Positions 7,748 through 16,799 of a stretch of 64,000 nt of DNA are shown here, one piece after another. The notes beneath the pieces were generated by a model. It searched no databases. It was given only the letters and a program-made list of their open reading frames with translations, and was not told where the DNA came from. Numbering within the stretch: position 1 is the first letter of the stretch; each line of letters begins with the position of its first letter. A program made the translations under genes and the position numbers. Source of the stretch: Paenibacillus alvei DSM 29 (GTDB lineage: Bacteria > Bacillota > Bacilli > Paenibacillales > Paenibacillaceae); the NCBI RefSeq assembly GCF_000293805.1, contig NZ_AMBZ01000001.1:1020001-1084000 (forward strand), written 5' to 3'.

Positions 7748-10700
7748 TCACCCCTCGATATATTGCGGATTCTTTATACCAAATGACTTGAATAGTTGTT
7801 CCAACTCTTTCTTTACCTCTTGAGCCACATCTTTTGCAGCACCAGCGCCTTGCCCGCCTTCGATTTTAATTTCAATCTTTGGCGAAATAACGTTCTTGCT
7901 TTGCGTTGAGCTATGACTGTATGTTGGCGCCAGCCCCTGCGTATCCGGCTGTGATACTTCCGGTGAAGTTGCAGCCGATGCCATACCATTCACCGCGTGC
8001 GTGATTTCCGGGATTTTATCTTGGATACCTATCTGGAATCCCTCGGATGTATATTGTCCAAGCTTCTTCATCACACGGGAAGGCGAATGAATATCTAGTG
8101 CGCCAGTGATACCGTCCTTGACGGTGTTCGCTACATTTGATACCGCATCACCCACAGCACTGACAGTTCCCTTCACACCATCCACAAAACCTTGAATCGC
8201 ATTCTTGCCCATTTCCCACATCTTGTTTGGCAAATCCGCAACCCAATCAATAGCGCCTTGTATAGCTTCTACAATGGCATCCCAGATTCTAGTGCTCGTG
8301 TCCTTTATGCCGTTCCATGTGTTTGAGAAGAATGTTTTTATTCCATTCCACACAGTCTCTGTTGCTGTCTTAATGGTTTCCCATGCTCCGTCAAGGCCGC
8401 CTTTGATAGCCTCAAGTGTACCGGAGAAGATGAGTTTTATTCCTTCCCACGCCCGTCCAATTGCTCCCTTGATGTTTTCCCAAATCTGTACGGCGTGTTC
8501 CTTCATGGCGCTAAAGTTGCCCGTGAACAGATCCATTATCAACAGGATTGCGCCGAGGAAGATGTTTTTAATCACTTCCCATGCCGCACTAAAATATATC
8601 TTCAACCCTTCCCAAATCATCCGGACACCACTTACGACTCGGGCGAATGAAGCTCGGATATTTTCAATGAATGGTGAAATTATCGCCACAACCATGCTGA
8701 CGATTGAATTCCATAAGGTTATGGCAGTGGTTTTGATTGAATTCCATGTATTTGTAAGGAAGCCCAAGATTGAGTTCCAAGAATCCGTAAACCATTGCGA
8801 AATAGACGTCCAAAGGTTTTTGAAAAACGCGGTTATTGGCTTCCAATACTTAATAATCAAATAAGCAGCTGCAGCGACCGCAGCAACCACTGCAATGATT
8901 CCCAGCATCGGACCCGATAAACCCATGATGATTGGTCGAACTGCCGATAGCATTTTGAACCCGGCGACAACATTGGGAATGAATGATACTAGAATCGTTA
9001 AAGCCCCACCTAATAACAGAACTGCTCCAGCGATTGCAGCGAAAATAGCAATGCCTTGTTTTAGGCCATCCGGCAATGCGTTGAATTTATCAACTAAGCC
9101 ATTGACGTATTCGGCTAGTTTTGTAAGGACTGGAATAAATGTTTCCCCGATGGATAACCTTGCGCCCTCCATAGCAGAGCTTACCTTTTCCATTGCACCA
9201 TTGAGATTATCTAGCTGTTTATCTGCGATTGTCTTCGCAACCCCGCCGCTCTTTTCAAGATTTCCGCGAAACGCTTCCAACGCTGGTTGTCCTGAATCCA
9301 TCAGAGCAAGGAAGGCACTTGCTGCCTCGGTGCCGACTACTGTAGATACTGCGGCCAATCTTTGCGCGTCTGTCAGACCTTTTGTCTTCTCCACAAACTG
9401 CCCGACCACATTAGAAAGCGGCAGAACCTTTCCCGCTTGATCCGCGACACTGACGCCTAATTGATCCAGAACGTCTGCCGCTTCCTTCGACGGCTTTGCC
9501 AATCTAATCATGCTTGCTCGTAGTGCTGTACCCGCTTCACTACCCTGAATACCAGCATTACCGAGCATCGCAGTTGCTGCGGCCATCTCTTCAAGCGACT
9601 GACCGGACGCTTTAGCGATAGGAGCAATATATTTCATGGTATCGCCCAGCATGTTCAAGTCCGTGTTTGAGTTGGTGAATGTGGCGGTCAGGATATCTGC
9701 TACCTTTGTTGTATCCTTTGCTGCAATACCAAAGCCCGTAAGGATGTTGGAAGTAATGTCTGCCGCTCGTCCGAGGTCGATCTGTCCCGCCGCGGCAGTA
9801 TCAAGCAGCCCTGGCATGGCTGCAATCGTATCATTGGTTTGAAATCCAGCCATAGCCAGGTACTGCATGCCTTCTGCTGCTTGGCTGGACGTGAATACTG
9901 TTGCGGCGCCGAGTTGCTTTGCGGTATCAGTAAGGCGCTGCATTTCCTCGGTGGATGCCCCTGACAATGCACCGACACGTGACATAGACGATTCGAAATC
10001 TGCTGCCAATTTAATCGACGAGCCGATCCCAGCGGTCAGAATGCCGCCAGCAGCCCCCATTGCTACACCAGCTACTCGAACATTACCCGATGCTTGATCG
10101 AGTTGATCTAGCGCCTTTAAGGAGCCTCTTGAGAAGTCACCGTACTTGTCACGCAACTTAGACATTTCTTGAGCTGCGCGGGAAGCCGCTTTTGATTGTT
10201 TCTCAACAGCTGCCGTAACGCTTGCGGCTGACTGTTTAACCCTATTGCCAGCAGCCGCCGCTTGTTCTTGAGCAATCCGGAATTTTTCTTCTGCTTTCTG
10301 TGCGCGAACGGCTGCGGCAGTAGCTTTTTCATTGGCTGACTGCGCACGCTGAACAGCTTTGACCACTTTCTCTTGGGCGCTCGTCGATACCATCGCGATA
10401 TCAGCAGCCCGTGCAGTCGCGGCTCTAGCCTTCTCGGTCGCCTTGGCTGCTGCTTCGTTAGCAGCTTTAACGCGTTCAGATGCTTTTGTCAGTTTTTCAT
10501 TGGCCGCTGCTGCTTTCTGTGCCGCCTTTGCCGCTTGCTCAGATGCCGCTTGCGACTTAGAAACCGCCGTTGTCATACCGGAAGACTTATCCGCCATGCC
10601 CTGCATGGCTTTGCCAGCCTTCCCCATACTTGTATCCATTCGGTCAAAAACTTTCGAGTTTACACCAGATAGCTTGTTTAGCCTTTTGTCCAGCATTTCA

Positions 10701-10756
10701 AGAGGGCTTGTGCTGATGTTATATCCAACGTCTACCGTCATTTTGCGGAGTGACAT
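7748..10756 (-). CDS. Tail tape measure protein
   Basis: At 1002 residues this sets tail length. Residues 20-210 are a long Ala/Lys/Glu-rich coiled coil; next comes the TP901-type core (about 225-540, with GALSGASTEEMQRL and AAEGMQYLAMAGF), then two hydrophobic segments near 565-595 and 610-640, then a series of Trp-containing repeats (IWEGLK, WNGIK, WENIKG) up to about 870. The C-terminus has the typical HSPSRVMKKLGQYTSEGFQIG motif. Its ATG overlaps the stop of the frameshifted chaperone extension as TAATG, supporting this start. Confidence 0.93.
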   Translation of the reverse strand: MSLRKMTVDVGYNISTSPLEMLDKRLNKLSGVNSKVFDRMDTSMGKAGKAMQGMADKSSGMTTAVSKSQAASEQAAKAAQKAAAANEKLTKASERVKAANEAAAKATEKARAATARAADIAMVSTSAQEKVVKAVQRAQSANEKATAAAVRAQKAEEKFRIAQEQAAAAGNRVKQSAASVTAAVEKQSKAASRAAQEMSKLRDKYGDFSRGSLKALDQLDQASGNVRVAGVAMGAAGGILTAGIGSSIKLAADFESSMSRVGALSGASTEEMQRLTDTAKQLGAATVFTSSQAAEGMQYLAMAGFQTNDTIAAMPGLLDTAAAGQIDLGRAADITSNILTGFGIAAKDTTKVADILTATFTNSNTDLNMLGDTMKYIAPIAKASGQSLEEMAAATAMLGNAGIQGSEAGTALRASMIRLAKPSKEAADVLDQLGVSVADQAGKVLPLSNVVGQFVEKTKGLTDAQRLAAVSTVVGTEAASAFLALMDSGQPALEAFRGNLEKSGGVAKTIADKQLDNLNGAMEKVSSAMEGARLSIGETFIPVLTKLAEYVNGLVDKFNALPDGLKQGIAIFAAIAGAVLLLGGALTILVSFIPNVVAGFKMLSAVRPIIMGLSGPMLGIIAVVAAVAAAAYLIIKYWKPITAFFKNLWTSISQWFTDSWNSILGFLTNTWNSIKTTAITLWNSIVSMVVAIISPFIENIRASFARVVSGVRMIWEGLKIYFSAAWEVIKNIFLGAILLIMDLFTGNFSAMKEHAVQIWENIKGAIGRAWEGIKLIFSGTLEAIKGGLDGAWETIKTATETVWNGIKTFFSNTWNGIKDTSTRIWDAIVEAIQGAIDWVADLPNKMWEMGKNAIQGFVDGVKGTVSAVGDAVSNVANTVKDGITGALDIHSPSRVMKKLGQYTSEGFQIGIQDKIPEITHAVNGMASAATSPEVSQPDTQGLAPTYSHSSTQSKNVISPKIEIKIEGGQGAGAAKDVAQEVKKELEQLFKSFGIKNPQYIEG

Positions 10757-10951
10757 TATCTCGCCCCCTTCTTGCCTTTTGGTTTCTGCTGCTCGGCTAA
10801 GATGTCAATTGCTGCGTTTGCTTCATACAGCTCATCCCAATCCATTTCGGCTGCATCGCCGTAGCTGATCCCTCCGTCGGAAAGAACAACGCGCCAGAAG
10901 ATCCAATTCTCCTTGGCGCGTTGTTTATATTCTGAATTACTTGTCGCTGGG
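10756..10951 (-). CDS. Tail assembly chaperone extension, reached by frameshift
   Basis: An open frame of about 60 codons lies between the chaperone stop and the tape measure, with no credible start codon of its own. Its product includes KENWIFWRVVLSDGGISYGD and MDWDELYEANAAIDIL, the kind of Trp/acidic segment found in the T part of gpG-T tail chaperones. The frame is +1 (or -2) relative to the upstream gene and is closed upstream by a stop, so the switch must occur within a short window containing CCG CCC A at about 10949-10954. Its stop overlaps the tape measure start. Confidence 0.6.
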
Positions 10952-11200
10952 CGGATTCAAGAATTCAACCGCCGCAAGCATCACGTCATCGAATGCTTCT
11001 GGATGCTCATCGAAGTAATCCCAGCTTACTTTCGGCTGCACAATTACGTGTGTCATCAGTTCGTTGTAGTATTTTTCCTCTACCAATTGCCCTGCTTTAT
11101 TTTTGGAACGGTCACGCAGTCGCACCGACTCGCGCACGCCTGGATGCTGGAATGTATACTCTACACCTTGAATTGTTTCAGTTGCTTGCTTCTTTGCCAT
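10937..11200 (-). CDS. Tail assembly chaperone (XkdN/gpG-like)
   Basis: An 87-residue protein between tail tube and tape measure, the conserved position of the tail assembly chaperone. It contains TIQGVEYTFQHPGVRESVRL, typical of these proteins, and ends FLNPPSDK. The ATG at MAKKQ is chosen over a GTG nine bases upstream because the GTG is too close to the AGGAG. A longer product is likely made by frameshifting near the end (separate entry). The chaperone coats the tape measure before tube growth. Confidence 0.8.
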   Translation of the reverse strand: MAKKQATETIQGVEYTFQHPGVRESVRLRDRSKNKAGQLVEEKYYNELMTHVIVQPKVSWDYFDEHPEAFDDVMLAAVEFLNPPSDK

Positions 11201-11258
11201 GTAAATCACTTCTCCTTTTGTCTAATTGGATTAAAAAGAACCGCTGTAATGGCGGCTC

Positions 11259-11657
11259 TTAGTTCTCTACCGTATAGTCGAATACTTGTAATTCAAATTC
11301 TCGATCCTCTGCCTCGTTGCTGTAACTCGATGTAGCCGGCTTCTTAATTCGCGCACGGCTGCCACCGAACTTCTCCTTTGGTGTCCCGTTATAAATGACC
11401 CATACCGGAACTTCTTTTTTCGTATTGGCAAGCTTATTCAAAAAGGAGACGGATGGAGATGTTTGCTGCAACGTGATCGTAATCGTTCCAAGTGGGTTGT
11501 TTACCTCACTTACAACCACATCCCCTTGAGCTCCGACCGAAGCAGAAAAGTTTTCCTCGTCCTTCTCCCCTTCGACCATGCTCCCGTCAGCAAAGCCCGT
11601 AATAAACGTCTCGTCCACCATCACCGTTACGTCCATTGCATCATAATTAGTTGACAT
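11259..11657 (-). CDS. Tail tube protein (DUF3277 type)
   Basis: A 132-residue tube subunit. The motif NNPLGTITITLQQTSPS around residue 56 and the end EDREFELQVFDYTVEN are typical of the DUF3277/Phage_tube_2 family, the inner tube of contractile tails. It follows the sheath gene, as usual. A homologous tube gene with a changed C-terminus lies at the other end of the prophage (34229-34693) and belongs to the resident tail locus. This copy serves as the in-window reference for an intact C-terminus. Confidence 0.9.
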   Translation of the reverse strand: MSTNYDAMDVTVMVDETFITGFADGSMVEGEKDEENFSASVGAQGDVVVSEVNNPLGTITITLQQTSPSVSFLNKLANTKKEVPVWVIYNGTPKEKFGGSRARIKKPATSSYSNEAEDREFELQVFDYTVEN

Positions 11658-11674
11658 GTTCTATTTCACCTCAC

Positions 11675-12694
11675 TTAGAATCTGATCGACCCTTTGATTT
11701 TCACGCCATGAACAGCACCAGCCAGCTCAAATTCGAACGAACCCTCGTTGTATTCCCGCTTCGCTCGAATATCAGCAGGAATCTCGCTGCGCTTCTTAAA
11801 GTTCACCGAATACAGAGGAAGCCCATTTTCATCCGCTGCAATAACCCCATTGTTAAATGCTTCTTTCAGCACGCTTGTACATTGCGCTTCGATAAGGGCG
11901 ATCCCTGCATCTGTATATGGGATCTTGGGTGTATTGTTGAGTAATTGCTGCAACTTATATTCCATGTTGAACTTCACGTAATCTTTAGCGTGAATGATGT
12001 CGATGTACACACCAGTTGATGTTATCCCCTCACTGGTTCCACCACGCCCTGCCTTCTGTACATAAGTGATTGCCCCAGCTTCATGTACGGCCGTTAATTC
12101 ACCAGTAGAAAGCTCCATAGGTGATAAGCCTTTGATTTCTTTAAACTTCCAAGTAACCGAGCCGACGGGAGCCGCAGCGACTGCACCGATCAAGCCCGCT
12201 TCCGGGTACTTATTTACTTCTTTGTGGTAGACCACAACGGTTCGTTCCTTACCCGCTTTCTTGATCTCTGCGGCATCCTCGACTTTATCCGTTCTCGTAA
12301 AAAACATCTTCGAACCATCAAGCTCAATCATTTCTGAAATCTTCAAAACATCTTCTTTTACGGCACTAGTGCTAATCAGGAAATACCAATCTTTATCGAG
12401 TAGTGTTTCGAGCGCATCCGTAACAAGCCCATCTTTCACCACTGAATCACGGCATGCAATCGCGATTTTTGCAGGGCGGTTATCCCCTTGTTCGAATATC
12501 GCTTTTGCCGCTTCATACTCGGGCGTTTTATCTGTGAAGTCCTTTTTGATTTCTTCCAGTTCATAATAATATTTCAGGTCATGCCCCTTTGCCTTAGAGC
12601 CATAAATCAATGGTGTACCAAATCCCAATCTCCCGATTGGTTGGACAAGATCGATTGTAACTGTAACGTCCTTGAGTGTACCCAAATAACTCAC
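11675..12694 (-). CDS. Tail sheath protein (DUF3383 type)
   Basis: A 339-residue contractile sheath protein of the short DUF3383 kind rather than the 460-residue XkdK kind. It opens with VTVTIDLVQPIGRLGFGTPL and has a conserved AGAITYVQKAGRGGTSEGI stretch near residue 210; the end (ELAGAVHGVKIKGSIRF) matches the resident copy at 34805-35803 closely. It starts with GTG overlapping the previous stop. Contraction of this layer drives the tube through the envelope. Confidence 0.88.
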   Translation of the reverse strand: MSYLGTLKDVTVTIDLVQPIGRLGFGTPLIYGSKAKGHDLKYYYELEEIKKDFTDKTPEYEAAKAIFEQGDNRPAKIAIACRDSVVKDGLVTDALETLLDKDWYFLISTSAVKEDVLKISEMIELDGSKMFFTRTDKVEDAAEIKKAGKERTVVVYHKEVNKYPEAGLIGAVAAAPVGSVTWKFKEIKGLSPMELSTGELTAVHEAGAITYVQKAGRGGTSEGITSTGVYIDIIHAKDYVKFNMEYKLQQLLNNTPKIPYTDAGIALIEAQCTSVLKEAFNNGVIAADENGLPLYSVNFKKRSEIPADIRAKREYNEGSFEFELAGAVHGVKIKGSIRF

Positions 12695-13164
12695 CCTTTC
12701 GTTTTGATTTTTGCGATCATGTCTTCCTTGTACTCAATTACATCCATCATTCGCAGTTGAACATCAAAGCCAACTTTTCGCTCGTATTCGTAAGTAAGCA
12801 GCGTATCCCGCGCCGTCGTCTCTTCCAATTTCACAACTACAATACCTTGATCCTTGAGAGATACACGGCCATACCCCTGAAACCAGTCTCTCGCCTGTCC
12901 AGATATGCGAAAAGCATCTTGCGCCAACTTTGCATAACAAGTGATCGAAATCGTTGTTGCTGCTATTTTCTCGATCCTGTGACGATCGTTCGTAATGGAA
13001 TGGTTGCCGTACGGTGACCTATCGATATATGGCGCTACAAATGTAAAGCCAATGAAAGGATATGGAGGCTGTGGCGCTGCTTGATCCGTCATGATAACAG
13101 GTATTCCAAGGTGCTTATGCAAATGACCGACGAACGCCTCTTTAATCTTCTGGTGATCAATCAT
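12691..13164 (-). CDS. Neck / tail terminator protein (LIC_12616 type)
   Basis: A 157-residue protein preceding the sheath. The PPYPFIGFTF...YIDRSP motif near residues 32-51 and a helix-rich centre are typical of LIC_12616 family proteins and gp12-like neck terminators, which cap the tube and join it to the head. A homologue with the matching motif (PLIAYDVAEPYIDCSP) is encoded in the resident locus at 35810-36271. The ATG overlapping the previous gene is preferred to a GTG two codons upstream. Confidence 0.75.
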   Translation of the reverse strand: MIDHQKIKEAFVGHLHKHLGIPVIMTDQAAPQPPYPFIGFTFVAPYIDRSPYGNHSITNDRHRIEKIAATTISITCYAKLAQDAFRISGQARDWFQGYGRVSLKDQGIVVVKLEETTARDTLLTYEYERKVGFDVQLRMMDVIEYKEDMIAKIKTKG

Positions 13165-13507
13165 GCACACTCACCCGCTTCAGCACATATCGGTTTACAG
13201 TCGTGTACCCGGCGTAATCGTTATCGTCTTGAGAGGTGTATTTCACACCTTCGTAAGTAACCTCGGTTTGCGATGGAATTTTGCGCTTCGTATACAAGTG
13301 ACGATCCGCTTGGGTGTACATACCACCAGAAGCAAATACCACCCGTTCTGGCAGGGCGACAATCGCCCCGTAATCTGTTACTGTTTCCGTCTCGCCTCCA
13401 GCAATCCAATCACCCGTTGATTGATCCCAATGCCCTTCTGATTCTACAACCACTTGAAACGGCTTGCGAAAGCGGCGCAGTAATCCTTCAAATTGCCTTG
13501 GATTCAT
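13157..13507 (-). CDS. Head-tail joining protein
   Basis: A 116-residue beta-rich protein between the connector and neck genes. The pattern of a basic N-terminus (MNPRQFEGLLRRFRK), a central TDYGAIVALPERV and a Tyr-rich end fits small head-closure or stopper proteins of HK97-headed phages, but no family can be named with certainty. It overlaps both neighbours by a few bases, so it belongs to the head-completion block. Confidence 0.65.
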   Translation of the reverse strand: MNPRQFEGLLRRFRKPFQVVVESEGHWDQSTGDWIAGGETETVTDYGAIVALPERVVFASGGMYTQADRHLYTKRKIPSQTEVTYEGVKYTSQDDNDYAGYTTVNRYVLKRVSVHD

Positions 13508-14019
13508 TTCATATGCACCTCATATTCCAATGTGTCCATCAATTTCTGTTCGTCAATCAATGGATGGTTGCCACCTTTGAGCTTTTGCGTTAGCTCCGCA
13601 TTGGGTGCGAATGAACCCTTCTCGATGTGCGATTGTATATGCTTCTTGAGTTCCTTGGCCGCACGTTCCAATGCTTTCTCAGGTGTGATGGTTCCGTCAA
13701 GCGCCTGTCCCACCAGTGATTGCATGAGCTTGTTCAGCTCTCTCTCGTATGCATCGTAACCGGCGCGTAAGAAAGGACGCTCCGGGATAGAAATGAAATG
13801 GGTGTCATCTCGAAGATGAACACCCATCGTAAGTAGCTTTTTTCTCATTTTGTCGGTCACAGGTATATTGGCGCCGTATTCGTTAAAGACGGCTTTCAAT
13901 ACCTGCTCCCTATCACCTATCCATCCAACTTCTGCACGGGAGCGTGAAAGCTTCTCAGCCTGTTTCTTGTGCTTACGGAACTCTTTCTTGTCTTCTTTTA
14001 CCTTAAGCTTGATGCGCAT
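13504..14019 (-). CDS. HK97 gp10 / Mu gpG-like tail completion protein
   Basis: A protein of 171 residues, highly charged at the N-terminus (KVKEDKKEFRKHKKQAEK), followed by VGWIGDREQVLKAVFNEYG and IPERPFLRAGYD. The latter two motifs are typical of phage virion morphogenesis proteins (Mu gpG / HK97 gp10), which help join head and tail. The start overlaps the previous stop as TGATG. It sits between the gp6-like connector and the joining protein, as expected. Confidence 0.75.
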   Translation of the reverse strand: MRIKLKVKEDKKEFRKHKKQAEKLSRSRAEVGWIGDREQVLKAVFNEYGANIPVTDKMRKKLLTMGVHLRDDTHFISIPERPFLRAGYDAYERELNKLMQSLVGQALDGTITPEKALERAAKELKKHIQSHIEKGSFAPNAELTQKLKGGNHPLIDEQKLMDTLEYEVHMK

Positions 14020-14585
14020 CAGTACCACCGCCCCACATAAGGATTAATTAGTGATACAACTGTTGGCGGCATTTGACTACTCTTGTCCGTTTGATGTTGG
14101 GCATAGGTGACTGACATTTCCCCTAATCGCTCCGTCTGGATACCAGTCGGTATGAATTGACTATCGTATAATGACTGAGCGTAAATAATACAAGCAAATT
14201 CCAATGATTCAGGGAGCGTCCTAGGTTCGTCTTTGGTTTCCTCTCCTGGTAGTACATACCCGCCAACATACGTAATGGTTAGGTTATGCTTCCCGCTAGG
14301 CCATCCACAAGAGCGATAGAGACGGCCTTCACCAACACTTTCAAAACCAGTCACAACCGAGTTGCTAGATTTCACTGATACCACATCGTGAACGGGGTAG
14401 TTCCTCAAATTGATATAAGGCGATTCGCCGTAACCGTTAAGCTGCTCCGTGTATGTTTGCTTTCGAAATGACCGTCTGCAATAATTCTCAATCCCTTGAC
14501 TAGCAACCATTAGGTATAGTGTTAGCTCATCATCTGTCCCGATATCACCCATATGTCGTCTGAACTTTTCAAGGGTGGTGAGCAT
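14019..14585 (-). CDS. Head-tail connector protein (gp6-like)
   Basis: A 188-residue connector of the HK97 gp6 type (Phage_connect family). The N-terminal helices (LEKFRRHMGDIGTDDELTLY, then SQGIENYCRRSFRKQTY) are characteristic, followed by a beta-rich insertion and a C-terminal helix. It forms the ring below the portal through which DNA passes. The ATG is coupled to the previous stop as TGATG. Confidence 0.85.
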   Translation of the reverse strand: MLTTLEKFRRHMGDIGTDDELTLYLMVASQGIENYCRRSFRKQTYTEQLNGYGESPYINLRNYPVHDVVSVKSSNSVVTGFESVGEGRLYRSCGWPSGKHNLTITYVGGYVLPGEETKDEPRTLPESLEFACIIYAQSLYDSQFIPTGIQTERLGEMSVTYAQHQTDKSSQMPPTVVSLINPYVGRWY

Positions 14586-14977
14586 CACGTCTGCTCCGCC
14601 TTACTCTTTCCATTTGCCCCTTCAAGCTCTTCTACACGGGCAACTAATTTGTCCCATTCTTCTTTAGTAGGAAATCCGGGGTCACCTTTTGCCCCCGCTG
14701 AACCCTTAGCGCCTGTTTCTCCCTTTTCCCCTTGCACTCCCGCTTCGCCAGTCGAGCCAATCAGAGAAGTGAGCCATTCTTCCTCGGTGCCTTCAAAACC
14801 ATGTTTCACTGCAATTTCATATGCTGATTGCCCGGCAGTTCTATCAGATGGAAGGCCTACACCAAAAAAGACTTCTTCACCATCTTTTGTAATGCGCCCG
14901 TCACCTACCAAGGCCAATTCGCCTTCGATTACCCAACGGCGGCCACCGGGTTCCTTGTAGTTCTTTGTCGTGTACAT
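14585..14977 (-). CDS. Head fibre protein with collagen-like segment
   Basis: A 130-residue protein starting MYTTKNYKEPGGRRWVI, typical of phage head fibre proteins. Residues 58-77 (AYEIAVKHGFEGTEEEWLTS) are an EGTEEEW-type motif common ahead of collagen-like parts, and about eight Gly-X-Y triplets follow (GSTGEAGVQGEKGETGAKG and onward). A helical C-terminus closes it. The ATG with CTAGGAGTG upstream is preferred to an earlier ATG that overlaps the capsid gene. It decorates the capsid surface and may help the virion stick to glycans. Confidence 0.8.
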   Translation of the reverse strand: MYTTKNYKEPGGRRWVIEGELALVGDGRITKDGEEVFFGVGLPSDRTAGQSAYEIAVKHGFEGTEEEWLTSLIGSTGEAGVQGEKGETGAKGSAGAKGDPGFPTKEEWDKLVARVEELEGANGKSKAEQT

Positions 14978-14987
14978 GCTATCACTC

Positions 14988-16148
14988 CTAGGCAACTGTA
15001 ATTTGGCCGTAAACAATGGCTTCCATATCAAATTCTCGAACATCTTCGCGTTGGATAGCGCGAACATCCGTAGAATTACGAGCGAATGATTTACCGCCTA
15101 CATTTGTTGATGCAATGGAATATTGTTGGCGGTCGAACAGAACAACCGCTTCTTTCAGGTCACCGATAATAATAGGAGCCTTTTTATCAACCGTCTTCAA
15201 CCAACGGTTCGAGACGACAATAATCGGCTTGCCTTTGAGCATTTTCTGAGTAGGGTTCGTCGGGTTTGTTTGCAACAGGTCACGCCCTTCACTGTCCTTT
15301 TGCATGTCCAAGAAATGAAACCCGTCTTGATTGGTTAAAATGACAGCGTTGTTGCTAATAGCAGGATCTAGCTGTACATTCAACACGCGCTTAATGTCAT
15401 CAATCCCCGTGATGGCAACCTTTGTTTTCTTGTTGAGCAAAGATAGAATAAGCTCATTCCGCGTTACAACAGATTTTTTCGCAATCCATTTTGCTATATA
15501 ACTCATCAAATTTTGATCAGTATCCTGCAATAAACTGTTACTGATTGGAAGGATGCCACCACGATCTTTAATGAGGTATGCGAGTGACGAAAATTTCGGA
15601 TTATCCATGTCGTCCAAATCTGTCAATTCGTTGATTTCCGTGAACGATGTAATGTCCGCATTTTTTTCGATTACTCGTGAACCACTACGCGTAGAAACTG
15701 GCTCTACTGTAACAAAGCTCTCCAATTGTACAAATTGACGTTTGAATTCGCGGATCATTGTGTCGATATCTTTCGGCACTATTAAGCCACCGTCTTCATC
15801 AACTCCGCCCTGCATTCCGGAACGAATCTCCTCAATGCCTTCCTCAATCAGCGCACGTTCTTCTGTATTTAGCGGTTTATTCCGAAGTGATTTAAGGAAC
15901 GCCATTCTATACTGCGTTGCCTTGTTCTTGTCTCCATCTGTGCGAGCCTCCGGCTCAACAACAGGATCTGTTGCTACGGGCGTGTCTGTCTCACGCAATT
16001 CTGTTAAAAAGTCAATCTGTTTTCTTAGCTCTTGAGCTTCATCCTTTGCAGTTCGAGCTTCATTCAATTTCCCTTCTGCAGCAAGGTTGCGCGCTTCATC
16101 CAATTTTGTTGCCAGCTGTTGGCGTAGTTCACGTTCCTTTTGATCCAT
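14988..16148 (-). CDS. Major capsid protein, HK97 fold
   Basis: A 386-residue capsid protein. Residues 1-75 form a charged coiled coil, the delta/scaffold domain removed by the prohead protease encoded next to it; the HK97-fold body follows, with SRVIEKNADITSFTEINELT and the AIQREDVREFDMEAIVYGQI end typical of the family. Length is normal. It lies downstream of the protease gene, with 46 bases between them. AGTGAGGAAT supplies a modest Shine-Dalgarno. Confidence 0.93.
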   Translation of the reverse strand: MDQKERELRQQLATKLDEARNLAAEGKLNEARTAKDEAQELRKQIDFLTELRETDTPVATDPVVEPEARTDGDKNKATQYRMAFLKSLRNKPLNTEERALIEEGIEEIRSGMQGGVDEDGGLIVPKDIDTMIREFKRQFVQLESFVTVEPVSTRSGSRVIEKNADITSFTEINELTDLDDMDNPKFSSLAYLIKDRGGILPISNSLLQDTDQNLMSYIAKWIAKKSVVTRNELILSLLNKKTKVAITGIDDIKRVLNVQLDPAISNNAVILTNQDGFHFLDMQKDSEGRDLLQTNPTNPTQKMLKGKPIIVVSNRWLKTVDKKAPIIIGDLKEAVVLFDRQQYSIASTNVGGKSFARNSTDVRAIQREDVREFDMEAIVYGQITVA

Positions 16149-16193
16149 ATTAATTCCTCACTTTCGAATTTTGGGTATAAAAAAATCGTCCTC

Positions 16194-16799
16194 CTAGATT
16201 CCTAAAAGGTCGATTTCGAGAAGTAACTTTTCTTGTTCTTGTTTCCTGCGCAGCTCGTTTTGATAACATTCCAAACTGCGGTTGGATACCAGCGATTCAG
16301 CTTGCGCATAAGCAGGGTACGTGACCACACTTACATCAAATATTCGTTTAATCTTGCGGACTGTTCGAAGGTGGATTCCTTTTTCCTCATCGTAATCCCA
16401 CTCGTCACCACCGTTTTCATAATCGATTCTAAACGCGAAACTCGATTGATTAACATCCCCGCGTTTCATAACTGTAATCAAGTCATTAGCGTATGTTGTA
16501 TCTGGCGGATCTGCATCATATCTAAGACCGAATTCATCTACGGATAGTTGGAGTGTTCCAGACGTTGTTCTTCCGATTATTTTTCCACTCTCGTGATCAA
16601 TCAGACAACGAACATCGGACATATCCGCGCCATTAAGAGCCTTGGGATCTATCCTTTCAATGAATCCGCCCAAATCCTGTGACCAGACGTTGAACCGCAA
16701 CCCGTATCCAACAATTCGCGGCGATGAGTCATCATTATCTGTTCTAAATTCAACCTTATTAGTTAGCAGCCGTCGTTCCTTGTCCATCGTCCTCAGCAT
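16194..16799 (-). CDS. HK97 family prohead protease
   Basis: A serine protease of about 201 residues that matures the capsid. It has GYGLRFNVWSQDLGGFIERI near the start, the catalytic-region block VRCLIDHESGKIIGRT (with the family's His in LIDHE) and the SFAFRI...DVSVVTYPAYAQA segment typical of the U35 family. The ATG in front of LRTMDKERR has GGGGGTG ahead of it and is preferred over an upstream one inside the portal gene. The gene overlaps the portal end by 41 bases. Confidence 0.88.
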   Translation of the reverse strand: MLRTMDKERRLLTNKVEFRTDNDDSSPRIVGYGLRFNVWSQDLGGFIERIDPKALNGADMSDVRCLIDHESGKIIGRTTSGTLQLSVDEFGLRYDADPPDTTYANDLITVMKRGDVNQSSFAFRIDYENGGDEWDYDEEKGIHLRTVRKIKRIFDVSVVTYPAYAQAESLVSNRSLECYQNELRRKQEQEKLLLEIDLLGI

